Source of the DNA: JAVVEG01 sp032251455
GTDB lineage: Bacteria > Pseudomonadota > Gammaproteobacteria > Pseudomonadales > Pseudohongiellaceae
Assembly: GCA_032251455.1 (NCBI GenBank)
Contig: JAVVEG010000004.1
Span: 124,001-188,000, forward strand
Length of the DNA stretch: 64,000 bases
Reading direction: 5' to 3'
Below the pieces are notes generated by a model. That model did no database searches. It was not told where the DNA came from and saw nothing but the letters and a program-made list of their open reading frames with translations. This document shows, piece after piece, positions 43,904 through 52,474 of this stretch. Position 1 is the stretch's first letter. Each line of letters starts with the position of its first letter. Both the position numbers and the translations under genes were made by a program.

Positions 43904-46132
43904 GTGCATAACCCAGGCTGCTCTTCCCTATTTTTAAACTTTATCCTTCCCATAACATCAATAGTTTCCACCTGCCTTGTGGCTACACCTGCCTTGGCCA
44001 AAGATACGGTGACCTTCGGCGGTTCTGATCACTACCCTCCCTTCCACTTCTTTGATGATCAGGGTGACGTTACCGGGTTCGACATCGACATATTTAAAGA
44101 AGCAGCCTCTCAGTTGGCCTGGAACATAGAGTTCCGATTGGATAACTGGGCAACTATCCAGCAGGCGCTGCTCGCCGGTGATGTCGATGTTGTTCCCATG
44201 TTCGTATCGGAGGAACGCAACCAGGATTACCTTTTCTCCTATCCAATAAATATCGAATATCATCTCCTTTTTGGGCTTACTGGCACTACCAGCTACAACG
44301 GCATTGAGTCATTATCAGGGTTTCGTATCGCTGCCGAGAATGGTGCATTCGCAACGCAAGAGATTGCGCGGCAGAACAGACAGATAATCATAGTCGATGC
44401 TTCCAGTGAAGCTGCGGCACTGGACATGGTGCAGGCTGGCGAAGCAGATCTTGCCCTGCTTCCATCCGCCATTGGCTGGTATGGTATCCAAGCTGCTGGA
44501 CATGACAATATGGCGGCTATTAGTCCACCGATTCTGCCAGCAACATACGCTTTTGCGGTTAACCCGGAAAGACCTGAGCTTGTGAGCGATATCAACAGCG
44601 TGATTATTCAAATGCAGCGCAATAACACAATTGCCACTCTACGGCAGCAATGGCTTGTGCCTGAATCGGAAACCAGTATTCGTGATGCGCTGCAAACTGC
44701 CATGTGGATTGTGCTTCCCCTGGTATTAATTGCAATATTGACCATTTGGAGTCTGTTAAAGTCACGTGGTCAGCTCCATAAAGCCACACTAACCGCCGTG
44801 CATCGTGGCAATTTGTTGCGGGAAACGAGAGAAAAAGCCATACGTCTATACAACCATGATTCAATAACCGGGTTCCCAAACCGCAGAAAGTTCACCAAGC
44901 ACATCAGACAGAAATTAGCTCAGACGAGTAAACCTCAGCGTAGCATTGCAGTTGCCATTCTTGGCTTGCACAATCTTGACACCATTCGGGACGCTATCAA
45001 TGACGATGCAGGTGAGGAATTGGTCAGGCAATTCGCCAAGGTTCTCAATCAATCAGTCTCTAGCTACACCGCCTATCTGGGCGACGGGCAATTTGCATTC
45101 GTGCTGGAAGATATTAATAGCCGGATTGATGCGCTCTCACAGGTGCAGAGTATCATCCCAGCCATCAGTCAAAATCTCATTGTTGCAGGCATGACTGTGC
45201 ATGTTCGCGTGAGTGGAGGGCTTGCTACCTATCCGGAGGACGGGACCACCGACGCGCAATTGATACAGCAGGCCAGGCTGGCCCTGTCCAATGCCAAGAA
45301 ATCCGGCTCACAGTTGCTGCTGTTCTCTGATTCAATGAAACCCGACCCACAAAAAATTCAGCTGATGTCGGATCTTGAAGTGGTATTGGCAAAAAACCAG
45401 CTTCAGTGGGCACTGCAGCCTCAATACTGGGTCAACGAAAAACGTGTATCAAGTCATGAAATGCTGGTGCGTTGGCACCACCCTGGTTATGGCTGGGTTT
45501 CCCCGGGTGATTTTGTTGTCTGGGCAGAACAGATTGGCAATGTCAGCGCAATCACCGATGCTGCAATCAAACATGTTTGTACCTTAATGGATCAAAGCTC
45601 TGCTCTCTCCACCAAACTTTGTCTCTCGATCAATCTTTCCGCCAACGATCTGACTAATACTGCTTTGGTAGAGCGCATTGTAGAGAACGCTGGAGACAAT
45701 ATAAATCAACTGACTGTGGAAATAACAGAAACGGCATTGATCCAGGAAATCGAACGTGTCCAGCGGAATGTGGATTATCTGAAAAAGGCAGGAGTCAAAC
45801 TGGCGCTGGATGATTACGGGACTGGTTACTCGTCGCTGGAATATCTAAAGGCATTCAATTTTAATGAAATTAAAATAGATCGTATGTTTATTAACGACAT
45901 TACGAGCATCGAAAGGAATTTACAGCTGACCAGGGCAAGTATCGAACTGGGTCATAACCTGGGCGCCAAGGTAGTAGCGGAAGGTGTGGAAAACCAGGAA
46001 ACAGCAGACATATTGATCGATATGGGGTGCGACATACTACAGGGTTATCACATTGGCAGGCCAGAAATACCCGCCAGCCTGGCTGATTATTTACAAACTG
46101 CCGGCAGCTTCAGAATGGCTCAAAGAACCTGA
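43904..46132 (+). CDS. Periplasmic-sensor GGDEF-like/EAL c-di-GMP phosphodiesterase
   Basis: A 742-residue membrane protein. Seen: a signal peptide ending ATPALA, an amino-acid-binding-like periplasmic domain (about 35-255; VTFGGSDHYPPFHFFDDQG), one membrane helix (about 272-294; MWIVLPLVLIAILTIWSLL), a degenerate GGDEF domain (LGDGQF for GGDEF) and an EAL domain. The EAL domain keeps its metal and catalytic residues: HEMLVRW, INLSAND, EITETAL, DDYGTGYSS, KIDRMF, AEGVEN and QGYHIGRP. It should hydrolyse c-di-GMP in response to a periplasmic ligand. GTG 43904 is chosen for AAAGGA six bases upstream; a TTG at 43847 is less likely. The gene is AT-richer than its neighbours. Confidence 0.88.
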   Translation: MHNPGCSSLFLNFILPITSIVSTCLVATPALAKDTVTFGGSDHYPPFHFFDDQGDVTGFDIDIFKEAASQLAWNIEFRLDNWATIQQALLAGDVDVVPMFVSEERNQDYLFSYPINIEYHLLFGLTGTTSYNGIESLSGFRIAAENGAFATQEIARQNRQIIIVDASSEAAALDMVQAGEADLALLPSAIGWYGIQAAGHDNMAAISPPILPATYAFAVNPERPELVSDINSVIIQMQRNNTIATLRQQWLVPESETSIRDALQTAMWIVLPLVLIAILTIWSLLKSRGQLHKATLTAVHRGNLLRETREKAIRLYNHDSITGFPNRRKFTKHIRQKLAQTSKPQRSIAVAILGLHNLDTIRDAINDDAGEELVRQFAKVLNQSVSSYTAYLGDGQFAFVLEDINSRIDALSQVQSIIPAISQNLIVAGMTVHVRVSGGLATYPEDGTTDAQLIQQARLALSNAKKSGSQLLLFSDSMKPDPQKIQLMSDLEVVLAKNQLQWALQPQYWVNEKRVSSHEMLVRWHHPGYGWVSPGDFVVWAEQIGNVSAITDAAIKHVCTLMDQSSALSTKLCLSINLSANDLTNTALVERIVENAGDNINQLTVEITETALIQEIERVQRNVDYLKKAGVKLALDDYGTGYSSLEYLKAFNFNEIKIDRMFINDITSIERNLQLTRASIELGHNLGAKVVAEGVENQETADILIDMGCDILQGYHIGRPEIPASLADYLQTAGSFRMAQRT

Positions 46133-46134
46133 AC

Positions 46135-46605
46135 CTGAAATTGATTTTGCTACTGCTCCATTCTCGACTACACTTCAGGAACATGGATTCAATACAGGGA
46201 TTGTAAAATGGCCATCACGACGTTTGATACGCACAAGTTTGTGCGCCGCCTGGAAGATGCAGGGATGCCACTTTCATTGGCTGAAGTGCAGGCGGAAGTG
46301 CTCACCGAGGCATTTAATGTGAATCTGGATTCGCTGGTTACCAAAGACTATCTGGCCGCCCGGTTTGCGGAGCAGAGGGCCTATATGGATACGCGTTTTG
46401 CCGAGGAGTTTTCCGCGCAAAACACGCGCTGGGAAAAACGTTTCGCCCAATTGGAATCCAAAGTAGACAGTAACCATCGGGTTTTTATCTGGAGCCAGGC
46501 CATCATCATGGCGGCGGTCATCCTGCCTTACCTTGAAAGACTACTGACAACATAAGGTACGCTGGGGCGATGATCTCGCCGCATGGCCACTTCCTGATCA
46601 ACGCC
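46135..46605 (+). repeat. Tandem gene duplication, copy 1
   Basis: This 471-base block recurs 596 bases downstream at 46731-47234, including the same upstream leader and about 50 bases after the stop. The copies differ at a few positions and by a 33-base insertion in copy 2. Confidence 0.9.
46208..46555 (+). CDS. DUF1640-like coiled-coil membrane-anchored protein, copy 1
   Basis: A 115-residue protein: N-terminal soluble part (FDTHKFVRRLEDAGMPLSLAEVQ and so on), a coiled-coil middle rich in Ala, Glu and Arg (AEQRAYMDTRFAEE), and a C-terminal membrane helix (VFIWSQAIIMAAVILPYLERL). This matches the DUF1640/CCDC90-like pattern, whose bacterial role is unknown. AGGGA stands ten bases before the ATG. 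It is nearly identical to copy 2. Confidence 0.8.
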   Translation: MAITTFDTHKFVRRLEDAGMPLSLAEVQAEVLTEAFNVNLDSLVTKDYLAARFAEQRAYMDTRFAEEFSAQNTRWEKRFAQLESKVDSNHRVFIWSQAIIMAAVILPYLERLLTT

Positions 46606-46730
46606 ATGGATGAAGGTGTAAGCTTCTTTACGAGTCTACCCCCGAGCAGGCCTGATGGCTAGCTGGACGACGACACGAATCCACTTCACGTTACTGACAT
46701 GAAAAGAAGCCAAGAATACGCGGAAGCTGA

Positions 46731-47234
46731 CTGAAATTGATTTTGCTACTGCCCCATTCTCGACTACACTTCAGGAACATGGATTCAATACAGGGATTGT
46801 AAAATGGCCATCACGACGTTTGATACGCACAAGTTTGTGCGCCGCCTGGAAGATGCAGGGATGCCACTTTCATTGGCTGAAGTGCAGGCGGAAGTGCTCA
46901 CCGAGGCATTTAATGTGAATCTGGATTCGCTGGTTACCAAAGACTATCTGGCCGCCCAGTTTGCGGAGCAGAAGGCGTATATGGATACGCGTCTTGCGGA
47001 AGAGCGGGCCTATATGGATACGCGTTTTGCCGAGGAGTTTTCCGCGCAAAACACGCGCTGGGAAAAACGTTTCGCCCAATTGGAATCCAAAGTAGACAGT
47101 AACCATCGGGTTTTTATCTGGAGCCAGGCCATCATCATGACTGCGGTCATCCTGCCTTACCTTGAAAGACTGCTGACAACATAAGGTACGCTGGGGAGAT
47201 GGTCTCGCCGCATGGCCACTTCCTGATCAACGCC
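46731..47234 (+). repeat. Tandem gene duplication, copy 2
   Basis: Second copy of the block at 46135-46605, 504 bases long. The extra 33 bases are a local tandem repeat inside the coding region. Confidence 0.9.
46804..47184 (+). CDS. DUF1640-like coiled-coil membrane-anchored protein, copy 2
   Basis: A 126-residue near-copy of the preceding gene. The only large change is an 11-residue duplication in the coiled coil, giving two AYMDTR(F/L)AEE units, one heptad-and-a-half longer than copy 1. The membrane helix and N terminus are the same apart from single substitutions. The two copies could form mixed oligomers of different reach. Confidence 0.8.
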   Translation: MAITTFDTHKFVRRLEDAGMPLSLAEVQAEVLTEAFNVNLDSLVTKDYLAAQFAEQKAYMDTRLAEERAYMDTRFAEEFSAQNTRWEKRFAQLESKVDSNHRVFIWSQAIIMTAVILPYLERLLTT

Positions 47235-47519
47235 GTCGCTGTGAATGAAGATGCGAGCGATTCGATCACGCAGAATCCCCGACTGGGCACGGTTGACAAG
47301 CTGGCAGCACAGGCGCATCATCGTGCCACTGTTCACACAGTTGACGATTGCAAACATGATGACCCGACACACTTTTTTCTGGTGGTACCGCACAGCGGGC
47401 TGCCAGGAGAGTCAAATCTAAACCTCTTCTACTGGCCGCCCCGGGTTATGGCGGTCTATTGCTCGTAAAATTCAATCACTCGCCATTTCCCTGGGTTGTC
47501 CGGCAACAAGGACCTGGCG
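47185..47519. other. 335-base region between the duplicated genes and trpEG
   Basis: It begins with the shared tail of the duplication (to 47234). The rest has small open frames on both strands but no recognised family, and may be decayed coding sequence. No Trp-rich leader peptide or attenuator was seen before trpEG. Confidence 0.4.
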
Positions 47520-49739
47520 ATGCAAATCCAGACTCAAATCCAATTCCAGTGCGGTGACGGTATCGGCGTGCGTCGCAGTGCCGTGCGCCTCGATTATGGC
47601 AGTGCCAGTGCGGAACTGGCCGAGGCCATGAATTCACAACGGGGCGTGCTGCTCGCTTCCAGTTTCGAATACCCGGGGCGCTACACGCGCTGGGACATCG
47701 GCTTTGTGAATCCTCCGATCCAGCTTATCGGGCGTCAACGCCAACTGCGTATCGAAGCACTTAACCGGCGCGGTGAGATCCTCCTGCCGGAATTTGCCAG
47801 GGTTCTCAAAGACGTGCAATCCATTGCCTCCATGACCAGTCGCAGTGAGGCAATCGAATTCGAAGTGGTTGAGCCCGGGGAAGACCTTCCCGAAGAGCAA
47901 CGCAGTCGCCGGCCCAGCGTTTTCAGTATCATGCGCGAGCTGATCGCGGGGTTCTCGGTGCGTAATGATCCCTATCTCGGGTTCTATGGTGCGTTTGGCT
48001 ATGATCTGACTTTCCAGTTCGAAGACATCAAGCGCTTTCAACAGCGCGCAGCCGGGCAGCGTGATCTGGTGCTGTATTTCCCCGACCAGATCATGGTGGC
48101 GGATCATAGGTCCAAAGAGGCCATCCGCTATGACTATGACTTTAATTGTAAGGGCTGGGACTCGAATCAGCGTACCGAGACCACGGGTGGTTTCCGGCGC
48201 AGCGGCGAGAAAGTGGCCTATACGCCGTCCATTAGTGTTCCGAGAAGTGGTGATCACGCCCCGGGCGAGTTCGCCGCCCAGGTGCGCCGTGCCCATGAGC
48301 ATTTCCGTCGCGGTGATTTATTCGAAGTGGTGCCGGGTCAGACTTTTTACGAGCCCTGTACTGATCAGCCCGGGGCAGTCTTTCGCCGTCTGCAGTCCAG
48401 TAATCCGGCTCCTTATGGCGCGCTGATGAATCTCGGTGAACAGGAGTATCTGATCGCCGCCTCGCCGGAGATGTTCGTGCGCGTGGAGGGCCGGCAGATC
48501 GAGACTTGTCCGATCTCCGGGACCATCCGCCGGGGAACAGATGCCATCGACGATGCCGAGCAGATCAGGACGTTGCTGAATTCGGCCAAGGACGAATCAG
48601 AACTGTCCATGTGTACCGATGTGGATCGCAACGACAAGGCTCGGGTTTGCGAAACCGGTTCGGTGCGGGTGGTGGGTCGCCGCCAGATCGAAATGTATTC
48701 GCGGCTGATTCATACCGTCGACCACGTCAAGGGCACCCTGCGGGCCGACTTCGATGCCCTGGACGGGTTTCTCGCCCATACCTGGGCGGTCACGGTGACC
48801 GGGGCGCCCAAGCTGGCAGCCATGCAGTTCATCGAGAAACACGAGAAATCGCCGCGCCTGTGGTATGGCGGCGCGCTGGGTTATCTGGGCTGTAATGGTG
48901 ACATGAATACCGGTCTGACCCTGCGCACCATCCGCCTCAAGGAAGGTGTGGCAGAGATCCGCGCCGGCGCCACCCTGTTGATTGATTCGGAGCCCGAGGC
49001 GGAAGAGGCGGAAACCCGGCTCAAAGCCGCCGCCCTGATTGCCGCCGTACGGGGGGAGCAGGGGGCGCGGGAGAGAGTCGATGAGATTGAGCAGACGCCA
49101 GCCACTGAGAAACCCGGACTCGGCAGCATGGCCCTGATGGTGGATCATCAGGATTCCTTCGTGCATAACCTGGCGGCCTATTTCCGTGCGACCGGCATGG
49201 AGGTGCTGACGCTCAGGCCCGGCCCCGCGCGCCGTTACCTGCAACAACATCCTGTCGACCTGCTCATTCTCTCGCCGGGGCCTGGTAAACCTGCGGATTT
49301 TGCCATGGCGGAGACCATTGAGCTTGCCCTGCAAAAGAACGTGCCGGTATTTGGCGTCTGTCTTGGCCTGCAAGGACTGGTGGAATATTTTGGCGGCAGT
49401 CTGGCTCAGTTGGACTATCCCATGCATGGCAAATCCTCCCGCATACGTCATGAGCAGACTGCCTTATTCGAGGGGATTGATCAGGAATTCAGAGCCGGTC
49501 GCTATCATTCGCTGGTGACAGAAAAGATACCTGGTCCCCTGCGGGTGACCGCGCGCAGTGAGGATGGTGCTGTGATGGCGATTGAACACCGGGACCTGCC
49601 GGTGATGGCGGTGCAGTTTCATCCGGAATCCATTCTGACGCTTCGTGACAGCGCTGGTCAGACACTGATCAACAATGCTGTAGCGCAGCACCTGGGGCGG
49701 GGTCAGCGTGAGGTGCGCGGCCGGCAGCGCTCAGGGTAG
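47520..49739 (+). CDS. trpEG: Fused anthranilate synthase (TrpE-TrpG)
   Basis: A 739-residue fusion. Residues about 1-500 are the chorismate-binding component I (YGAFGYDLTFQFE, ASPEMFVRVEGR, CPISGTIRRG, DVDRNDKARVC, SRLIHTVDHVKG, TVTGAPKLAAMQ, GALGYLGCNGDMNTGL); residues about 530-720 are the glutamine amidotransferase with nucleophile GVCLGLQG and His in VQFHPES. It makes anthranilate from chorismate and glutamine, the first tryptophan step. The fused form with this wording is typical of an alphaproteobacterial clade, so lateral origin is possible. ATG 47520 has AAGGA upstream. No other trp genes are nearby. Confidence 0.93.
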   Translation: MQIQTQIQFQCGDGIGVRRSAVRLDYGSASAELAEAMNSQRGVLLASSFEYPGRYTRWDIGFVNPPIQLIGRQRQLRIEALNRRGEILLPEFARVLKDVQSIASMTSRSEAIEFEVVEPGEDLPEEQRSRRPSVFSIMRELIAGFSVRNDPYLGFYGAFGYDLTFQFEDIKRFQQRAAGQRDLVLYFPDQIMVADHRSKEAIRYDYDFNCKGWDSNQRTETTGGFRRSGEKVAYTPSISVPRSGDHAPGEFAAQVRRAHEHFRRGDLFEVVPGQTFYEPCTDQPGAVFRRLQSSNPAPYGALMNLGEQEYLIAASPEMFVRVEGRQIETCPISGTIRRGTDAIDDAEQIRTLLNSAKDESELSMCTDVDRNDKARVCETGSVRVVGRRQIEMYSRLIHTVDHVKGTLRADFDALDGFLAHTWAVTVTGAPKLAAMQFIEKHEKSPRLWYGGALGYLGCNGDMNTGLTLRTIRLKEGVAEIRAGATLLIDSEPEAEEAETRLKAAALIAAVRGEQGARERVDEIEQTPATEKPGLGSMALMVDHQDSFVHNLAAYFRATGMEVLTLRPGPARRYLQQHPVDLLILSPGPGKPADFAMAETIELALQKNVPVFGVCLGLQGLVEYFGGSLAQLDYPMHGKSSRIRHEQTALFEGIDQEFRAGRYHSLVTEKIPGPLRVTARSEDGAVMAIEHRDLPVMAVQFHPESILTLRDSAGQTLINNAVAQHLGRGQREVRGRQRSG

Positions 49740-49907
49740 ATCGTTGTAGCCACAGGCCGTGAAGCCTGGGTTACATTTGAACCAGCCTTCGGCGTGAAGG
49801 TGGTTGGCCTGTTCCGCGAAACAGCAAAACCGGATGGCATCGCGCGCCTGAATCGCATCTTCTGGTATCCCAGCTACGCGGGCTGGCTGCAACGGTTTGC
49901 AATTCAT
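49731..49907 (-). CDS. Small cysteine-rich hypothetical protein
   Basis: A 58-residue frame that almost exactly fills the gap between trpEG and the M28 peptidase on the opposite strand, overlapping the trpEG stop by nine bases. It has five cysteines (NCKP, FCCFAE, KCNPGFTACGYND), balanced composition and codon use like its neighbours. The family is not recognised. The ribosome site is weak; a longer start at 49964 would overlap the peptidase start. Confidence 0.45.
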   Translation of the reverse strand: MNCKPLQPARVAGIPEDAIQARDAIRFCCFAEQANHLHAEGWFKCNPGFTACGYNDLP

Positions 49908-49962
49908 CAGTCTTTGGCATGATACTGGCAGCAACTGCAAACCTGTCAGGGAGAAAACCACC

Positions 49963-52173
49963 ATGTTGCGTATTTTGATGTTGATCGGGCTTGGCTCATG
50001 TATCAGCGGAATGGCCAGTGCTCAGTCACTGCTCGGGTTTGACGAATCCAGCGCTGCCGCACAGCTGGAACTGGAAGCGGATTACGACTCCCGCCTGTCA
50101 GCCACGGATCTCGATGAATGGTTACGTATTCTCTCCCGGGATCCTCATCATGTCGGGACTGCCGCCGGCAGAGCCGTCGTGGATTTCGTGGCGGAGCGCT
50201 TTGAGGAGTGGGGCTATGATGTGGAGATCGCTGAATACCAGGTGCTGTTTCCCTCGCCGCGTACCCGGGAGCTGGAGTTGCTTGCACCAAGCCGTTACAC
50301 GGCCGGACTGACAGAAGACCCGCTGCCGGAGGATCCCAGTACATCGAGAATCGATAATTTACTGCCGCCTTACAATGCCTTTTCCATCGATGGAGAAGTG
50401 GAAGGCGAACTGGTCTTCGTTAATTATGGCACCCCAGCCGATTATGAAATTCTGGAACGCTATGGCATCAGTGTCGAAGGAAAGATTGCCATCTCCCGCT
50501 ACGGTGGGTCCTGGCGCGGCATCAAGCCCAAACTGGCTGCAGAGAAAGGGGCAATTGGCACTATTATCTATTCCGATCCAGCAGATGATGGCTACGGTGC
50601 GGGTGATACCTACCCCGACGGTCCTTTCAAGCACGAAAGTGCCGTACAGCGCGGCTCGGTCATGGATATGCCCACTTACCCTGGCGATGTCCTGACGCCT
50701 TTCGTTGGCGCAACCGAGGGGGCGGAGCGTCTGGACAGGAGTGATGCGCCTACCATTACCAAAATACCGGTGCTGCCGATTTCCTACCGCGACGCACTAC
50801 CCCTGTTGTCAGCAATGGGCGGGGAAGTGGTACCCAGTGAATGGCGTGGTGGTCTGCCGATTACCTACCACCTGGGGCCGGGCCCGGCACGGGTGCGAAT
50901 GAAGCTTGAATTCAATTGGGACATGGTGCCTGCCTATAACGTGATCGCGCGCCTGGAGGGCTCCGAGTATCCAGACCAGTGGGTCATTCGTGGCAACCAC
51001 CATGATGGCTGGAATCACGGTGCTGCCGACCCTCTCTCAGGGCTGGTGGCATTAATGAGCGAGGCCAAGGCCCTGGCGGAACTGGCGGCCGCAGGCAATG
51101 GACCCAAACGCACGGTGGTCTATGCCGCCTGGGATTCAGAAGAGCAGGGCCTGATCGGCTCCACGGAATGGGTTGAGCACCATGCCCCGGTGCTGGATGA
51201 ACGGGCCGTGGCTTACATCAATAGCGACGGCAACAGCCGCGGCTTCGTTAACATCGGCGGCAGTCATGTGCTGGAGAAGATGGCCAACGAGCTTATGCGT
51301 GACGTGAAGGATCCACAGACCGGAGTGTCAGTCGCAGAAAGACGCCGCGCACGGATCGAAGTCAATGGCAATGCCGACGCGCGCGCCGAGTTGAAGAGTC
51401 GTGCCGATATGCGCATCAGTCCGCTGGGCTCAGGCTCAGACTATTCCCCCTTTCTGCAACATCTGGGCATTGCTTCGCTGAACATCGGTTTTGGTGGTGA
51501 GGCTGACGATGGCAGCTACCATACCCTGTACGATACCTATGAGCACTACACCAGGTTCCGCGATCCCGGCATGGCGTATGGCGTTGCGCTGGCACAAGTT
51601 GCGGGCCGCGCCACCCTGCGCCTGGCCAATGCGCCGCGACTCCCATTCGAGTTCACCGGCCTGGCTGACAATATCGGTCTTTATGTTGATGAGATTGAGG
51701 AGCTGGCAGAGTCCATGCGCCAGCAAACCCTGTCTACCAATGCGCGTATCGATTCCGGCGTCTACCAGCTGGCACTGGATCCAACCCGCAGCATGGTGGC
51801 TCCCCGCAAAAAAGAGGAAGTGCCTTTTTTCAACTTTGCTCCACTGAAAAACGCACTGGATACACTGCAGAAGGCAGCAACCGACTACGCAGAAGTGGCA
51901 GCCAGTGGCTTGCCGGCATCAGAGGCGGAAAACAAGCTGCTCTACACCAGTGAGCGGGAACTGACCCGGAATGAGGGTCTGCCAGGCCGGCCCTGGTTTA
52001 CCCACCATATCTATGCCCCTGGGTTTTATACTGGCTACGGGGTCAAGACCATTCCCGGGGTAAGAGAGGCCATAGAAGAACGACAGTATGATCTGGTTGA
52101 AGAGGAGATCTCGGTGGTTGCCGATGTGATTTCCGGCATGGCGGCACGGGTACGGGAGTTGAGGGGTTTCTGA
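49963..52173 (+). CDS. M28-family metallopeptidase (glutamate carboxypeptidase II-like)
   Basis: A 736-residue exported peptidase related to human PSMA/NAALADase. After a signal peptide (cleavage near MASAQS) it has a PA domain (about 130-290) inserted in the M28 fold and a C-terminal TFR-dimer domain. All five zinc ligands and the catalytic Glu are present: His346, Asp356 (NHHDGWNHGAADP), Glu-Glu in WDSEEQGLIGS, Asp in INSDGNSRG and His in DGSYHTLYDTYE. It would release C-terminal residues from peptides in the periplasm or outside the cell. ATG 49963 has AGGGAG upstream. Confidence 0.93.
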   Translation: MLRILMLIGLGSCISGMASAQSLLGFDESSAAAQLELEADYDSRLSATDLDEWLRILSRDPHHVGTAAGRAVVDFVAERFEEWGYDVEIAEYQVLFPSPRTRELELLAPSRYTAGLTEDPLPEDPSTSRIDNLLPPYNAFSIDGEVEGELVFVNYGTPADYEILERYGISVEGKIAISRYGGSWRGIKPKLAAEKGAIGTIIYSDPADDGYGAGDTYPDGPFKHESAVQRGSVMDMPTYPGDVLTPFVGATEGAERLDRSDAPTITKIPVLPISYRDALPLLSAMGGEVVPSEWRGGLPITYHLGPGPARVRMKLEFNWDMVPAYNVIARLEGSEYPDQWVIRGNHHDGWNHGAADPLSGLVALMSEAKALAELAAAGNGPKRTVVYAAWDSEEQGLIGSTEWVEHHAPVLDERAVAYINSDGNSRGFVNIGGSHVLEKMANELMRDVKDPQTGVSVAERRRARIEVNGNADARAELKSRADMRISPLGSGSDYSPFLQHLGIASLNIGFGGEADDGSYHTLYDTYEHYTRFRDPGMAYGVALAQVAGRATLRLANAPRLPFEFTGLADNIGLYVDEIEELAESMRQQTLSTNARIDSGVYQLALDPTRSMVAPRKKEEVPFFNFAPLKNALDTLQKAATDYAEVAASGLPASEAENKLLYTSERELTRNEGLPGRPWFTHHIYAPGFYTGYGVKTIPGVREAIEERQYDLVEEEISVVADVISGMAARVRELRGF

Positions 52174-52390
52174 ATAGGCTTCTGAATAGGGCACAGAGAT
52201 TTCTCCTGTGGCCTTAGGATGGGGTGTCAGCATGATTGAGCACTTGAACGAACAAGCATTGTGTGAGCAATTCTGTGCCCAGGTCAGGCTGGAGTGTGCA
52301 CCCGCAGAACTGGCAGTAAGTTCGTTCAGGCTGGGTCGCACTTGCACGTTTTCAGCAATTTGCCCAATAATGTAAAATAAAAACTAATTA

Positions 52391-52412
52391 AAATATTGAC
52401 TTTGTAATATTT
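52391..52412. promoter_or_regulatory. Operator-like inverted repeat over the -35 box
   Basis: AAATATT and AATATTT form a perfect 7-base inverted repeat separated by eight bases, covering the -35 at 52396. The next gene encodes an XRE-type DNA-binding protein, so autorepression is the likely use. Confidence 0.5.
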
Positions 52413-52424
52413 CAGGGCTTATAA
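52396..52424 (+). promoter_or_regulatory. Sigma-70 promoter of the XRE-ImmA/PIN operon
   Basis: TTGACT and TTATAA are 17 bases apart, 50 bases before the ATG. The ATG itself has a full AGGAGG. Confidence 0.6.
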
Positions 52425-52474
52425 GATCCCTATCTGCAATGGTAGTTAATACCGTGCAATGACGAGGAGGTCTT

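Larger units (their letters stand above)
52174..52474. other. 301-base AT-rich intergenic region upstream of the defence-type operon
   Basis: It holds a good promoter and overlapping operator near its right end. A 47-codon frame (52232-52375, starting MIEHLNEQALCEQFC) is too short to trust and may be a gene relic. Confidence 0.45.

Noticed and set aside
46192..46204. TACAGGGATTGTA before the DUF1640-like ATG as a third copy of the double-hairpin repeat
   Set aside because: Only the second hairpin is vaguely matched; the first hairpin, linker and outer stem are missing, so the likeness is probably chance.
47199..47468. Small frames on both strands before trpEG, and a Trp attenuator
   Set aside because: No family resemblance, no ribosome site, only one Trp codon in the plus-strand frame, and no terminator-antiterminator pair evident.
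52232..52375. 47-codon frame before the XRE-ImmA gene
   Set aside because: Very short, no ribosome site, ends in the AT-rich promoter region; might be a relic but cannot be supported as a gene.
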